Shown here one piece after another: positions 24,364 through 34,257 of a DNA stretch of 64,000 bases. Positions within the stretch are counted from its first letter, which is position 1. Each line of letters begins with the position of its first letter. The translations under genes were made by a program, and so were the position numbers. Origin of the DNA: an uncultured Lachnospiraceae bacterium (GTDB lineage Bacteria > Bacillota > Clostridia > Lachnospirales > Lachnospiraceae); NCBI GenBank assembly GCA_947625205.1, contig CANQNN010000009.1, forward strand, positions 1 through 64,000, in the 5' to 3' direction. The notes under the pieces are model-generated. The model saw nothing but the letters and a program-made list of their open reading frames with translations. It was not told the origin of the DNA and did no database searches.

Positions 24364-25695
24364 CTATCTGTCCATATTGGCAAATTTCGTATAATCCGGT
24401 AACCATACAAGCTCTACCGTACCGATCGGACCGTTTCTCTGCTTGGCAATGATGATCTCGGCAATGCCTCTCTTCTCGCTGTCCTTATTGTAATAATCAT
24501 CCCTGTAAATAAACATGACAACATCGGCGTCCTGCTCGATGGCTCCTGACTCACGCAGATCCGACAGCATCGGTCTGTGGTCCGGACGCTGTTCCACCGC
24601 ACGGCTGAGCTGTGACAGAGCGATCACCGGGATCTGCAGTTCCCTCGCCAGCGCCTTGAGAGAACGCGATATGTCGGATATTTCCTGCTGCCGTGAATCC
24701 GATGCTCTGCCGCTCCCCGACATCAATTGCAGATAGTCGATGATAACCATTTCCAGATCATGCTCCAGCTTATACTTACGGCATTTGGACCGCAGCTCCG
24801 GAATGCTGATGCCCGGGGTATCGTCGATAATAAGTCTTGATTTGCCTATCTCATCAGCGCTCTCCACGAGCTTTTCCCACTCTGCATCAGACAGATTACC
24901 GGTACGCAGATGCTGGGAATCCACTTTCGCCTCCATAGAAAAAAGACGGTTCACCAACTGTTCCTTCGACATCTCCAGACTGAATATGGCAACGGTTTTT
25001 CCCTGTCTGAATGCTACATGCTCGGCTATATTTAACACAAAGGCCGTCTTACCCATAGAAGGTCTGGCCGCGATCAAAATAAGATCGGAGGGCTGCATAC
25101 CGGCCGTCTTATAGTCCAGATCCAGGAATCCAGTCGCTACGCCCGTTACATTTCCCTTATTGTGCGCAGCTTTTTCAATGGCCTCCATAGCCCTGCTGAC
25201 TATCGTACCAATCGGTACAAACTCACCCGCATTTCTGCGCTGTACCAGATCAAAGATCTTTTTCTCCGTATCGGACAGTATATCTTCCAAACTCTCTCTG
25301 CCCGCATAACAGCTGTTGGTGACTTCCTCGTTCGCACGTATCAGTTTGCGCAGCGTAGATTTCTCCGCAACAATGTTAGCATAGTACCTGACATTCGCAG
25401 AAGTGGGAACCGCCGTAATAAGATCGCGGATAAATTCAAGGCTGCTCACCTCAGGAGGTACGTCTTTCTCCTTCAACCTGTCCCCGAGAGTGACCAGATC
25501 TACGGGCTTCCCTTCATCATGCAGTTCCTGCATGGTCTCATAGATCACACCGTACTGTTTATTATAAAAGTCCTCCGCCAGAATGACTTCGGACACCGCA
25601 ACGATCGCCTCCGGATCCATGATCATAGAGCCTATTACAGACTGCTCGGCCTCCGTGCTGTGCGGCATTATTCTCTTCAGTAATGCTTCATCCAA
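24364..25695 (-). CDS. dnaB: Replicative DNA helicase DnaB
   Basis: The 443-residue hexameric helicase (called DnaC in Bacillus) has an N-terminal collar domain (about 10-110) and a RecA-like domain with Walker A ARPSMGKTAF, Walker B MVIIDYLQLM and the closing DADVVMFIYRDDYYN region. It unwinds the parental duplex at the fork. It lies 15 bases after rplI in the conserved order gdpP-rplI-dnaB. Confidence 0.97.
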   Translation of the reverse strand: MDEALLKRIMPHSTEAEQSVIGSMIMDPEAIVAVSEVILAEDFYNKQYGVIYETMQELHDEGKPVDLVTLGDRLKEKDVPPEVSSLEFIRDLITAVPTSANVRYYANIVAEKSTLRKLIRANEEVTNSCYAGRESLEDILSDTEKKIFDLVQRRNAGEFVPIGTIVSRAMEAIEKAAHNKGNVTGVATGFLDLDYKTAGMQPSDLILIAARPSMGKTAFVLNIAEHVAFRQGKTVAIFSLEMSKEQLVNRLFSMEAKVDSQHLRTGNLSDAEWEKLVESADEIGKSRLIIDDTPGISIPELRSKCRKYKLEHDLEMVIIDYLQLMSGSGRASDSRQQEISDISRSLKALARELQIPVIALSQLSRAVEQRPDHRPMLSDLRESGAIEQDADVVMFIYRDDYYNKDSEKRGIAEIIIAKQRNGPIGTVELVWLPDYTKFANMDR

Positions 25696-25710
25696 TGCAC
25701 GTCACCTGCC

Positions 25711-26160
25711 CTATTGCTCTTCCACTACCTTTACCTTAAGCTTTCCGGTCACCTGGGGATGAAGCTTAACAGCCACTTCATAGACTCCCAGTGCTTTGAT
25801 AGCTTCCGGAAGCTGAATCTTTTTCTTATCCAGTTCCAGCCCGCACTGTTTTTTTGCCGCAGCCGCGATCTCCTTGGATGAAACGGAACCGAAAGTCTTT
25901 CCGCCCTCCCCAGATTTGATCCCGAGTATTACTTCCTTCGTCTCCAGCACCGCAGCAAGCTCTCTGGCGGCTGCCAGCTGCTCCTCTGCAACCTTCGCAG
26001 CATTCGCTTTCTGCAGTTTCAGATCGTTCATATGGACGGCATTTGCTTCCACACCCAGCTTCTTGGGCAATACATAATTTCTCGCGTATCCATCACTCAC
26101 ATCAACAATATCGCCTTTTTTACCCAGCGATTTAACGTCCTGCAACAAAATAACCTTCAT
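25711..26160 (-). CDS. rplI: Ribosomal protein L9
   Basis: The 149-residue L9 protein starts [17 protein letters not shown] and has [14 protein letters not shown], the N-terminal 23S rRNA-binding domain, a long connecting helix and the C-terminal domain. It has standard length and sits in its usual place between gdpP and dnaB. Confidence 0.97.
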   Translation of the reverse strand: MKVILLQDVKSLGKKGDIVDVSDGYARNYVLPKKLGVEANAVHMNDLKLQKANAAKVAEEQLAAARELAAVLETKEVILGIKSGEGGKTFGSVSSKEIAAAAKKQCGLELDKKKIQLPEAIKALGVYEVAVKLHPQVTGKLKVKVVEEQ

Positions 26161-26203
26161 GCTGCTTCCTCACTTTCTCTGTATCCGAACAGCGCAATAT
26201 CTT

Positions 26204-28261
26204 CTATTCTTCCAATTCGCCTTCCTCGATCATGGTATCCAGCGTTCTCTTGATCGCTACGATACCTTCCTCGATAGAACCGTTCTCTATCTGAGCGCCT
26301 GCAATATTCAGATGACCGCCGCCGCCCATTCGCTCCATGATCACCTGAACGTTCACCTCGTCGATGGAGCGGGCGCTGATATAGATGATCCCGTTATACG
26401 GTGTTAGGATAAAGCTGGCTTTGATCCCTTTAATGTTCAACAGTTCATTGGCTGCCTGTGCTCCTATAACGGTAGGGCTCGGCACATCCTCACCCGTACA
26501 TACGGAAATGGCATAAGCATTTCTGTATATTTCCGCCTGGCTGACAGCATCCGCTTTCGCCTTATACTCTGCCGCGCCATCTCTGAACAGCTTCCGCACT
26601 CTGGTCACGTCCGCACCGTTTCTGCGAAGAAATGCCGCCGCCTCAAAGGTTCTGACACCGGTCTTGGTCATAAAGTTGTTTGTATCTATCATAATACCTG
26701 AATACATGCAGTCTGCCTCTTCCGGACGGAGCCGCAGATTATCGCTGATATACTGCAATATCTCAGATACCATTTCACATGCGGAAGATGCGTATGCCTC
26801 AATATAGGACAATGTCGCGTTCTCTATGATCTCGGAGCCCTGTCTGTGATGATCCAGAACCACCACGGATTTGCACCGCTTCAACAATTCGGGGCATTCC
26901 GTGATACTCGGTCTGTTAATATCCACAACGACCAGCACTGTATTGCTGCCGACCATCTCAAGCGCCTGCGCATTGTTGATGATCATATCATCCTCGTACT
27001 CATCGTTGTCCTTAAACATTTCCACCATAGGCTGCATCGAGGACGTCACATCATTCAGGATAATATGCGCCTTTTTATCCAGCTCCCTAGCGATCCTGTA
27101 GATACCGACAGACGCTCCGAAGCTGTCCACATCTCCCATGCGGTGTCCCATAACATACACTTCGTCTTTGACGGATATGATCTCCTTTAACGCATGCGCC
27201 TTGACTCTCGCCTTGACGCGGGTACTCTTCTCCACCTGCTGGCTCTTGCCGCCATAATATGCAACGTTGGAGGGCATCTTCACAACCGCCTGGTCGCCGC
27301 CCCGTCCGAGGGCAATATCTATGGCGTTTCGCGCGAACTCATAATTCTGCGTATAGCTCAGGCCATCCAGTCCCATACCGATACTGATCGTGACCGCCAT
27401 TTCGTTTCCGATATTCACGGTCTTGACGTCCTCCAGCAGATCAAAACGGTTTTCCTGCAGCTGTACCGCAGCTTCCTTGCGCATGATCACAAAATATTTG
27501 TCTTTCTCCAGTTTCTTGCAGATACCGTCCAGGGACGCAATATATTTATTGACTTTACGGTCGATCAGCGCGATCAGAAGGGAACGCCGTACTTCCTCTA
27601 CGCTCTCCAGCGCCTCGTCATAATTATCCAGATAAATCAGCGCTACGGCCAAGGATTGATTGTCAACCTCTCTTAAGGCTATCTTAAGCGCCGTCTCGTC
27701 AAACAGATAGAGGGCTATCAGATAACCGTCATATCCTTTTGCGTCAATAATGTCGCTGTTCTCCGCCATTTCTTTCAAAGATATTTTTTTCAGCTTCGCA
27801 ACATAATTACCCGATTCATATTCAATATCAAACTCTGTCTCATCCTGTTCGATCACGCCGGGAAGCTTGTCCCTGGTTATGGACGGAAAAAGCGATGTAA
27901 CAGACTTACGGTATCCCTTCTCCTGGTGCACCACTTTTTCAAACGCGCTGTTTGTCCAGATGATCTTGCCGGCATCGTCCAGCAATGCATGCGGAAGCTC
28001 CAGATCGCGCAGAAGCCTTCTCTGGATCTGTCCATACTGTGTGGCAAAGCTGACAAGCTCATTCATAATGACCGGCTTGTTGTAAAACATCAGGGACAGT
28101 ACAATAGCAATATAAAAAATAATGAATCCGCTGAGTACCAGACCTGCTCTGTAATCTATCATATAGATCAAAATATCCACAGCGATCAATAATAATCCAA
28201 GATATAAAGTAGACTGCAGGTAAGACTTCAGCCTTCCCTTTAACTTAACGCTGTTCTTCAT
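26204..28261 (-). CDS. gdpP: Cyclic-di-AMP phosphodiesterase GdpP
   Basis: The 685-residue protein has two N-terminal membrane segments (about 15-55), a degenerate PAS domain, a modified GGDEF domain and C-terminal DHH/DHHA1 domains. The DHH part shows VMGHRMGDVDSFGAS, VVVLDHHRQG and the DHHA1 GGGGHLNIAGAQ. It hydrolyses c-di-AMP to pApA and so counters CdaA (35528-36403). The start at 28261 (MKNSVKLK) was preferred because GGATGA lies seven bases upstream; an ATG 15 bases earlier has none. Confidence 0.93.
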   Translation of the reverse strand: MKNSVKLKGRLKSYLQSTLYLGLLLIAVDILIYMIDYRAGLVLSGFIIFYIAIVLSLMFYNKPVIMNELVSFATQYGQIQRRLLRDLELPHALLDDAGKIIWTNSAFEKVVHQEKGYRKSVTSLFPSITRDKLPGVIEQDETEFDIEYESGNYVAKLKKISLKEMAENSDIIDAKGYDGYLIALYLFDETALKIALREVDNQSLAVALIYLDNYDEALESVEEVRRSLLIALIDRKVNKYIASLDGICKKLEKDKYFVIMRKEAAVQLQENRFDLLEDVKTVNIGNEMAVTISIGMGLDGLSYTQNYEFARNAIDIALGRGGDQAVVKMPSNVAYYGGKSQQVEKSTRVKARVKAHALKEIISVKDEVYVMGHRMGDVDSFGASVGIYRIARELDKKAHIILNDVTSSMQPMVEMFKDNDEYEDDMIINNAQALEMVGSNTVLVVVDINRPSITECPELLKRCKSVVVLDHHRQGSEIIENATLSYIEAYASSACEMVSEILQYISDNLRLRPEEADCMYSGIMIDTNNFMTKTGVRTFEAAAFLRRNGADVTRVRKLFRDGAAEYKAKADAVSQAEIYRNAYAISVCTGEDVPSPTVIGAQAANELLNIKGIKASFILTPYNGIIYISARSIDEVNVQVIMERMGGGGHLNIAGAQIENGSIEEGIVAIKRTLDTMIEEGELEE

Positions 28262-28439
28262 AATGACTTCATCCATTCATATGCGCATAAATAAATATGT
28301 GTTTCCGTTTTTATGCTTAAATAACATCATTAGTATAGCATTTTTTATTATTTCATGCTACTCCAATATATAGACATTTAACTAAAAAAAACGACATGAT
28401 ATGGTGTGGTCCGGACAGATCCGGCCACGTCATCCGCAC

Positions 28440-28473
28440 AAAAAAGACCCGACCGGATCACGATCGGGTCTTT
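28440..28473 (-). terminator. Terminator of the rpsF-ssb-rpsR operon
   Basis: AAAGACCCGA and TCGGGTCTTT form a 10-bp stem with an 11-base loop and run into TTT on the minus strand, 11 bases after the rpsR stop. The remaining gap to gdpP (28474 is rpsR side; 28277-28439 is gdpP side) is AT-rich and should hold the gdpP promoter. Confidence 0.85.
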
Positions 28474-28483
28474 GATCACACTA

Positions 28484-28747
28484 TTAATCCTGAACGTAAG
28501 GCATAAGCGCGATATGTCTTGCACGCTTGATCGCTACCGTCAAGGCACGCTGATGCTTCGCGCAGTTACCGGTAATTCTTCTGGGAAGAATCTTTCCTCT
28601 CTCGGATACGTATCTCTTAAGCTTATTGGTATCCTTGTAATCGATCACATTATCTTTACCGCAAAATACGCAAACTTTCTTTCTTCTGCGCATCCCGCCC
28701 TTTTTCTTTGCAGGAAAATCCGGCTTCTCTGTTTTATTAAATGCCAT
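28484..28747 (-). CDS. rpsR: Ribosomal protein S18
   Basis: An 87-residue S18 with [21 protein letters not shown] and the closing [17 protein letters not shown]. It retains a VCVFCG pair in the N-terminal part, as in zinc-binding paralogues. The start at 28747 was chosen because AGGAGG lies eight bases upstream; the ATG two codons earlier is too close. Third gene of rpsF-ssb-rpsR. Confidence 0.96.
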   Translation of the reverse strand: MAFNKTEKPDFPAKKKGGMRRRKKVCVFCGKDNVIDYKDTNKLKRYVSERGKILPRRITGNCAKHQRALTVAIKRARHIALMPYVQD

Positions 28748-28776
28748 AGTCATTGCCTCCTTCTAAAATCAAACCA

Positions 28777-29217
28777 TTAGTTGAACGGCAGTTCCTCGTC
28801 GATTCCGTCAGGGATATTCATGAAACCGTCCCCGGCCGCCGCCGGCTCCGGTCTGCCTGTGGGAACAAATCCGCCATCACCGTTACCGGCGCTGTTCTTG
28901 CTCTCAACAAACTCATGATCCTCTACCACAACATCGGTCGTATATACTTTTACGCCATCCTTATTGGTATAGCTTCCCGTCTGAATACGTCCCGTGACCG
29001 CGATCCTGGTTCCCTTGTGAAGATACTTCTCCGCGAACTCACCCGCTCTGCCAAAAGCAACGCAGCCAATAAAATCTGCATTCTGCTCGTCATTGTTACG
29101 ATTGAATCTACGGTCTACAGCCAATGTGTATCTCGCAACTGCCGTGGCGTTCTCACCCTGGGAATATCTAACCTCGGGATCTCTTGTCAAACGCCCTATA
29201 AGTATTACTCTGTTCAT
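28777..29217 (-). CDS. ssb: Single-stranded DNA-binding protein
   Basis: A 146-residue SSB with an OB fold in residues 1-105 (MNRVILIGRLTRDPEVRY, VDRRFNR), a short Gly/Ala/Pro-rich linker and the acidic tail GIDEELPFN that recruits partner proteins. Standard length and position. Confidence 0.96.
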   Translation of the reverse strand: MNRVILIGRLTRDPEVRYSQGENATAVARYTLAVDRRFNRNNDEQNADFIGCVAFGRAGEFAEKYLHKGTRIAVTGRIQTGSYTNKDGVKVYTTDVVVEDHEFVESKNSAGNGDGGFVPTGRPEPAAAGDGFMNIPDGIDEELPFN

Positions 29218-29229
29218 AAAAACCTCTTT

Positions 29230-29520
29230 CTATTTCTCGTCCTGTCTAACGCACAGATATCTGATGACATTATCCATGATACGGATGCGGCTTTCGATTT
29301 CGGCAGGGGCAGTGCTCTCAGCTTCAAACTGAATAAAGTAATAATAAGCTTCCTTCATTTTCTGAATCTCGTATGCCAGCTTTTTCTTACCCCAGTCATC
29401 CACATTAGTGATCTGTCCGCCGAATCTTTCTACCAGAGCTTTAGCCTTTTCCAAGGTAGCTGCTCTCGCGTCATCTTCGATCTTTGCACTAACAACGACG
29501 GCTAACTCGTATTTGTTCAT
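29230..29520 (-). CDS. rpsF: Ribosomal protein S6
   Basis: A 96-residue S6 with MNKYELAVVVSAKIED at the start and YYYFIQFEAES in the middle. The start at 29520 follows AAAGGAGG. The operon leader (29521-29620) contains a small inverted repeat GGCT..AGCC that might serve S6:S18 feedback, although the known motif was not confirmed. Confidence 0.95.
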   Translation of the reverse strand: MNKYELAVVVSAKIEDDARAATLEKAKALVERFGGQITNVDDWGKKKLAYEIQKMKEAYYYFIQFEAESTAPAEIESRIRIMDNVIRYLCVRQDEK

Positions 29521-29620
29521 GCTTTGTTTCCTCCTTTTGGTCTCTGGCCCCTCTTTCACAAGGAGCAAGGATGATTGGCTTTACAGCCAAAATGTTAGTA
29601 TATCACGAGTCTTTATAATA

Positions 29621-29845
29621 TCACACGTCCCGGCAATCTGCAAGTGGTTTTTCGGAAATTTTGGAAATCGCCGGAATGATTTGTTTCACATTCTTCTCAG
29701 CCTGTCTGCGCGCAATCATGATCTGGTGCCCGCATCCTGCACACTTTAAGCGGAAATCGGCGCCGATACGAAGCACTTCCCATTCCCGCGACCCGCAAGG
29801 ATGCTGCTTCTTCATCTTCAGAATATCTCCCACTTGAATATCCAT
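29621..29845 (-). CDS. DUF951 family protein (YyzM-like)
   Basis: A 74-residue protein starting MDIQVGDILKMKKQHPCGS, with the family's conserved CGS..W and LKCAGCGHQIM segments. The three cysteines suggest a metal site. DUF951 genes commonly sit near rpsF and parB in Firmicutes; function unknown. Confidence 0.85.
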   Translation of the reverse strand: MDIQVGDILKMKKQHPCGSREWEVLRIGADFRLKCAGCGHQIMIARRQAEKNVKQIIPAISKISEKPLADCRDV

Positions 29846-29928
29846 ACTGATCCCTGTCCTCCATAGCGCTTCGCTCCGCTTTCCCGCAGGCTCCGGACAC
29901 CGGACGTCCCGCCCGCCTTAGCGCGGGT

Positions 29929-30645
29929 TTAAAGCTGTGAAAAAATCTCCCCAATGCTTCCCTGAACGATCAGATTCGCCATAGAATCTTTGGGAGTAGG
30001 CGTCTTGTTCACCAGTACAAGCTTATCGCCCATATAATAATCCAGAAGCCCGGCGGCGGGATAGACTGCCAGTGAAGTGCCGCCAACGATGAGCACATCC
30101 GCATTGCTGATATAACGGATCGACTCAGAGAGAGTTCTCTGGTCCAGTCCCTCCTCATATAAAACCACATCGGGTTTAATGCTGCCACCGCAGGCGGTAC
30201 ACTTCGGAACGCCTTCGGAATGCAGAATGTATTCCGCATCATAGGATGCGCCGCAGTTCTCACAGTAATTGCGAAGAACAGAACCGTGAAGCTCCAGTAC
30301 CGTTCTGCTTCCCGCCGCCTGATGCAGTCCGTCAATATTCTGCGTGATGACCGCCTTGAGTTTGCCTTCCTTCTCCCACTGCGCCAGCTTTATGTGCGCC
30401 GCATTCGGTTTTGCATCAAGGCACAGCATCTTGGCGCGATAAAATCTGTAAAACTCATCCGTCTTACGGCGATAGAACGTATGGCTTAAGATTGTTTCCG
30501 GCGGATAGTCATACTGCTGGTGATACAATCCGTCCACACTTCTAAAGTCCGGTATACCGCTCTCCGTTGATACGCCTGCGCCGCCAAAAAATACGATATT
30601 GTTACTTTCCTCAACCCATTTGCGAAGCTGTTCAAGCTGTTCCAT
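29929..30645 (-). CDS. NAD-dependent protein deacetylase (sirtuin, CobB-like)
   Basis: The 238-residue sirtuin has GAGVSTESGIPDFRS, TQNIDGLHQAAG, LELHGSV (catalytic His) and a zinc ribbon with CENC and CTAC, followed by GGTSLAVYPAAGL. It removes acyl groups from lysines using NAD. Standard length for class U/III bacterial sirtuins. It stands alone between leuA and DUF951, probably read from the leuA side. Confidence 0.93.
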   Translation of the reverse strand: MEQLEQLRKWVEESNNIVFFGGAGVSTESGIPDFRSVDGLYHQQYDYPPETILSHTFYRRKTDEFYRFYRAKMLCLDAKPNAAHIKLAQWEKEGKLKAVITQNIDGLHQAAGSRTVLELHGSVLRNYCENCGASYDAEYILHSEGVPKCTACGGSIKPDVVLYEEGLDQRTLSESIRYISNADVLIVGGTSLAVYPAAGLLDYYMGDKLVLVNKTPTPKDSMANLIVQGSIGEIFSQL

Positions 30646-30710
30646 ATGAGATCCCCCTTTTCCTTATCATCCCGCCGGTTTCTCTGCCGTATGCGCCCTG
30701 TACGTGGCGG

Positions 30711-32399
30711 CTATTTACCGTTCTTCTCACCCAGGCCCATTCTGTTGACTGCCGAGAAGATCGCCCGCACGGAAGCTCTCGTAATATTGGAGCTTACGCC
30801 GACGCCGTACGTGACCTGCCCGCTCTCCACATCCAGAAGATGAATGTATGCCGCCGCCTGGGAATTTGACCCGCTCTGCAGGGCATGCTCTTCATAGTCG
30901 AGGATCTTGATATCTATATCCAGTTCTTCCTGAAGACCGCGTTTCGCCGCATCAATAGGTCCGTTGCCGACCGCCTCGAAGGTCTTCTCCTCGCCGTGAT
31001 CCGTGTACACGATCGTAACCCTGGTGTCAAACTCGGACTCCGTCTCGCCGCTCAGGTCATCGACACGCAGCTTGCGGAAATGAATCGGCTCTTTCTGCGC
31101 CAGATATTCCTCCCGAAACTTATCCATGATCTGATCGGGAGACACCTCTCCCTGCTGCTCGGATATTTTCTGAATGACATTAGCAAACTCCTTATGCATA
31201 CCTTTAGGCAGTTTAAAGCCGAAATAAGTATCCATAATAAACGCCACGCCGCCTTTGCCGGACTGGGAATTGATACGTACGATCGGCTCATACTCCCTGC
31301 CGATGTCAGACGGATCGATGGGCAGATACGGCACCTGCCATATCTGACTGCCGCGCTCTTTGAGCGCCTTGACGCCCTTGTTGATAGCATCCTGGTGCGA
31401 ACCCGAGAAAGCGGTGAACACCAGCTTGCCGGCATACGGATGTCTGGGGTGGATCGGGATCTTGCAACATCTCTCATAGATTTCGATGCTCTCATTCACA
31501 TGCTCTATGGCAAGCTTCGGATCAACGCCCTGTGAAAACATATTGTAGGCAAGGTTCATGATATCTACATTACCGGTTCTCTCACCATTGCCAAACAGAG
31601 TGCCTTCCACCCGTTCAGCCCCTGCAAGCATTGCAAGCTCCGCGCTTGCGACCCCGGTTCCCCTGTCATTGTGGGGATGCACGCTCAAAATGATGCTTTC
31701 CCGATTCTTAAAATGTTTATTCATCCACTCGATCTGATCAGCGTACACGTTCGGCGTATTCATCTCCACCGTAGACGGCAGATTGATGATCATGGGATCC
31801 TCCTTCGTGGGTCCCCATTCCTCCTGCACCGCCGTACAGATCTCCAGTGCATAATCAAGTTCCGTTCCCGTAAAGCTCTCCGGAGAATATTCCAGAATGA
31901 TCTTTCCGGGGAAATCAGCCGCGCACTTTTTCACCATCCGGGTCCCTTCCACGGCAATGTTGGTGATCTGCTCCCTGTTCATATTAAACACTACATCGCG
32001 CTGTAAAGTAGATGTAGAATTATAAATATGCACGATAGCCTGCTTACAGCCTGCAATGGATTCGAACGTTCTCGCCACCAGCTCCTCGCGGCACTGCGTC
32101 AGCACCTGTACCACCACATCATCGGGAATCAGCCTGCGATCGATAAGCTGTCGTAAGAAATCAAATTCGATCTGGCTCGCAGCGGGAAATCCGACTTCTA
32201 TTTCCTTAAAACCGAGCTTTACCAGGTAGTTAAAAAATTCTATTTTCTCCGATACGATCATGGGATCGATCAGCGCCTGGTTGCCGTCCCGAAGATCCAC
32301 GCTGCACCATATGGGAGCCTTCTCGATCTCCTTGCCCGGCCACTCTCTCTCCGGATAATCCACCACCGGATTTTTACGGTAACGTTTGTAGTTTAACAT
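30711..32399 (-). CDS. leuA: 2-isopropylmalate synthase
   Basis: The 562-residue enzyme condenses acetyl-CoA and 2-oxoisovalerate, the first step of leucine synthesis. The N-terminal TIM barrel has CSVDLRDGNQAL and the HPHNDRGTG metal-binding motif; a linker and a C-terminal leucine-sensing domain (SNSQAAAYIHLL) follow. The overall form is that of the long LeuA type known from actinobacteria and yeast rather than the E. coli type. The start at 32399 follows GGAGG. No T-box is visible in the 120-base leader. Confidence 0.92.
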   Translation of the reverse strand: MLNYKRYRKNPVVDYPEREWPGKEIEKAPIWCSVDLRDGNQALIDPMIVSEKIEFFNYLVKLGFKEIEVGFPAASQIEFDFLRQLIDRRLIPDDVVVQVLTQCREELVARTFESIAGCKQAIVHIYNSTSTLQRDVVFNMNREQITNIAVEGTRMVKKCAADFPGKIILEYSPESFTGTELDYALEICTAVQEEWGPTKEDPMIINLPSTVEMNTPNVYADQIEWMNKHFKNRESIILSVHPHNDRGTGVASAELAMLAGAERVEGTLFGNGERTGNVDIMNLAYNMFSQGVDPKLAIEHVNESIEIYERCCKIPIHPRHPYAGKLVFTAFSGSHQDAINKGVKALKERGSQIWQVPYLPIDPSDIGREYEPIVRINSQSGKGGVAFIMDTYFGFKLPKGMHKEFANVIQKISEQQGEVSPDQIMDKFREEYLAQKEPIHFRKLRVDDLSGETESEFDTRVTIVYTDHGEEKTFEAVGNGPIDAAKRGLQEELDIDIKILDYEEHALQSGSNSQAAAYIHLLDVESGQVTYGVGVSSNITRASVRAIFSAVNRMGLGEKNGK

Positions 32400-32484
32400 T
32401 GTTTTTCCTCCACTTCCACTGTTATGATGCAATATAAAATATCCCTTAGTTTCACGTAATAAAGATTCCCCGAAAAAAATAAAA

Positions 32485-32506
32485 AGCCCGCTGTATACAA
32501 CGGGCC
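32485..32506 (-). terminator. Terminator of the HPr gene
   Basis: GCCCG and CGGGC, extended by CTGTATACAA pairing, form a compact hairpin followed on the minus strand by TTTTTATTTTTTT. Confidence 0.85.
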
Positions 32507-32519
32507 AATACAGATAACA

Positions 32520-32783
32520 TTATTCACCAAGTCCGCTCTCGATCGCATTGACCAAAGCTTTCAGGGCTTCCTCCTCATCCTCGCCATCACATACGAACTC
32601 GATCTCATCGCCGCACTTGACGCATGCCCCCAGCACGCTCAGTACACTTTTGGCATTCGCTGTATTATCCCGAAATGTAAAAGTTATCAAAGATTTAAAC
32701 TGCATCGCTTCCTTGCATAGAATACCTGCAGGTCTTAGATGTAGCCCGGTCGGGTTCTTGATGACTACCTTTTGGCTTACCAT
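32520..32783 (-). CDS. HPr-family phosphocarrier protein
   Basis: An 87-residue HPr fold with His15 in TGLHLRPAG and Ser46 in NAKSVLSVLG, the PTS phosphoacceptor and the HPr-kinase site respectively. Both residues are present, so it could act in sugar uptake and catabolite control. It has its own terminator and lies between glmM and leuA; no other PTS gene is nearby. It could be either the main HPr or a Crh-like paralogue. Confidence 0.88.
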   Translation of the reverse strand: MVSQKVVIKNPTGLHLRPAGILCKEAMQFKSLITFTFRDNTANAKSVLSVLGACVKCGDEIEFVCDGEDEEEALKALVNAIESGLGE

Positions 32784-32876
32784 ACCCTCATTCCTCCAAT
32801 TTCCGTTCTGACCGATCGTAACCCCTGTTCACGGCCTAAAACATACTATATCATTTTTTTTGACATCCTACAAGAG

Positions 32877-34226
32877 TTATAACATAATATTCTGTATCAG
32901 CTCCGCCAGTTTCCCGGCTTCTTTTTCGATCATATGCTGGTCTTTTCCCTCGATCATGACACGGACTAACGGCTCTGTTCCGGACGGTCTGATCAGCACG
33001 CGTCCCTCGCCCGCAAACTTCTGATCCAGCGTGGCGATCGCTTCCGCGATCTCCGGATAATCCATATACTTTTCCTTCTTGTGATTGGGCACCTTGGCGT
33101 TGACAAGCGCCTGCGGCATCACTTCCATAATATTCTTTAACTCCGAGAGCGGCTTGCCTGTCTCAACGAGCACCTGGAGCAGATGAAGGGCGCTCAGAAG
33201 ACCGTCCCCTGTCGTATTCTCATCCAGGAAAATAACATGGCCCGACTGTTCACCGCCAAGGCTGGCGCCTATCTCCCGCATGCGCTCCAGAACGTATCTG
33301 TCGCCTACCTTAGTCTGCTCGATATGAATACCGTTCTTCTCACCCATCAGGAAAAATCCAAGGTTACTCATGACTGTTGCCACGATCGTATCGCCGTTCA
33401 GTTTTCCGTTGCGCTTCATGTGACTGCCCACGATCGCCATGATCTGGTCGCCGTCCACAATGCTTCCCAGTTCATCCACAGCTAAGAGTCTGTCTGCATC
33501 GCCGTCAAAAGCGAGTCCTATATTGGCCTTCTCATAGACAACTCTGGCCTGCAGCTCTTCCATATGCGTGGAGCCGCAGTTTGCATTGATGTTCGTGCCG
33601 TCAGGATTATTGTGAATAGCCACGACCTCCGCGCCAAGCTCCTTCATCGTCTCCACGGAGGTATAATAAGATGCGCCCTCCGCGCAGTCCAGCACGATCT
33701 TCAACCCGCGCAGGTCCACATTGACAGCTTTCATTGCATGATTGATATACTCTTCCCTTGCATCCGTCCGGTATTTGATCTTTCCGACGCCCGCGCCTGT
33801 CGGGAACGTGACGCCCTGCATACCGCTCTTAATCAGCGCTTCTATCTCATCCTCCAGAGAATCCGGGAGTTTATACCCGTCTCCGTCAAAAAATTTGATG
33901 CCGTTAAACTCGACCGAGTTATGGGATGCGGAAATAACGACTCCCGCGTCTACTTTATACTTCCGCGTAAGATAAGCCACCGCCGGCGTGGGAACAATGC
34001 CGACATATACCGCATTTGCGCCCACGGAACATGCGCCCGCCATCAAAGCGTTGGCCAGCATATCCCCCGATATCCTCGTATCGCATCCCACCATGATGGT
34101 CGGCTTATGTGCATTTTCACGGCTGAGAACATATGCTCCCGCCTGGCCTAGCTGCATAGCCAGCTGCGGTGTCAGTTCTTCGTTCGCAACGCCGCGGACA
34201 CCGTCCGTACCAAATAATCTGCCCAT
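32877..34226 (-). CDS. glmM: Phosphoglucosamine mutase
   Basis: The 449-residue enzyme converts glucosamine-6-phosphate to glucosamine-1-phosphate for peptidoglycan. It begins MGRLFGTDGVRGVAN, has the active phosphoserine Ser101 in SASHNS, the metal loop DGDADR and the C-terminal RPSGTEPLVRVMIEG. It follows cdaA-cdaR in the conserved Firmicutes order, linking wall precursor supply to c-di-AMP. Confidence 0.97.
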   Translation of the reverse strand: MGRLFGTDGVRGVANEELTPQLAMQLGQAGAYVLSRENAHKPTIMVGCDTRISGDMLANALMAGACSVGANAVYVGIVPTPAVAYLTRKYKVDAGVVISASHNSVEFNGIKFFDGDGYKLPDSLEDEIEALIKSGMQGVTFPTGAGVGKIKYRTDAREEYINHAMKAVNVDLRGLKIVLDCAEGASYYTSVETMKELGAEVVAIHNNPDGTNINANCGSTHMEELQARVVYEKANIGLAFDGDADRLLAVDELGSIVDGDQIMAIVGSHMKRNGKLNGDTIVATVMSNLGFFLMGEKNGIHIEQTKVGDRYVLERMREIGASLGGEQSGHVIFLDENTTGDGLLSALHLLQVLVETGKPLSELKNIMEVMPQALVNAKVPNHKKEKYMDYPEIAEAIATLDQKFAGEGRVLIRPSGTEPLVRVMIEGKDQHMIEKEAGKLAELIQNIML

Positions 34227-34257
34227 AATAATATCTGTCCTTCCCTGTTTACCGTAT

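Noticed and set aside
32400-32519. T-box or leucine leader peptide before leuA
   Set aside because: The leader is short and has no T-box sequence or Leu-codon run.
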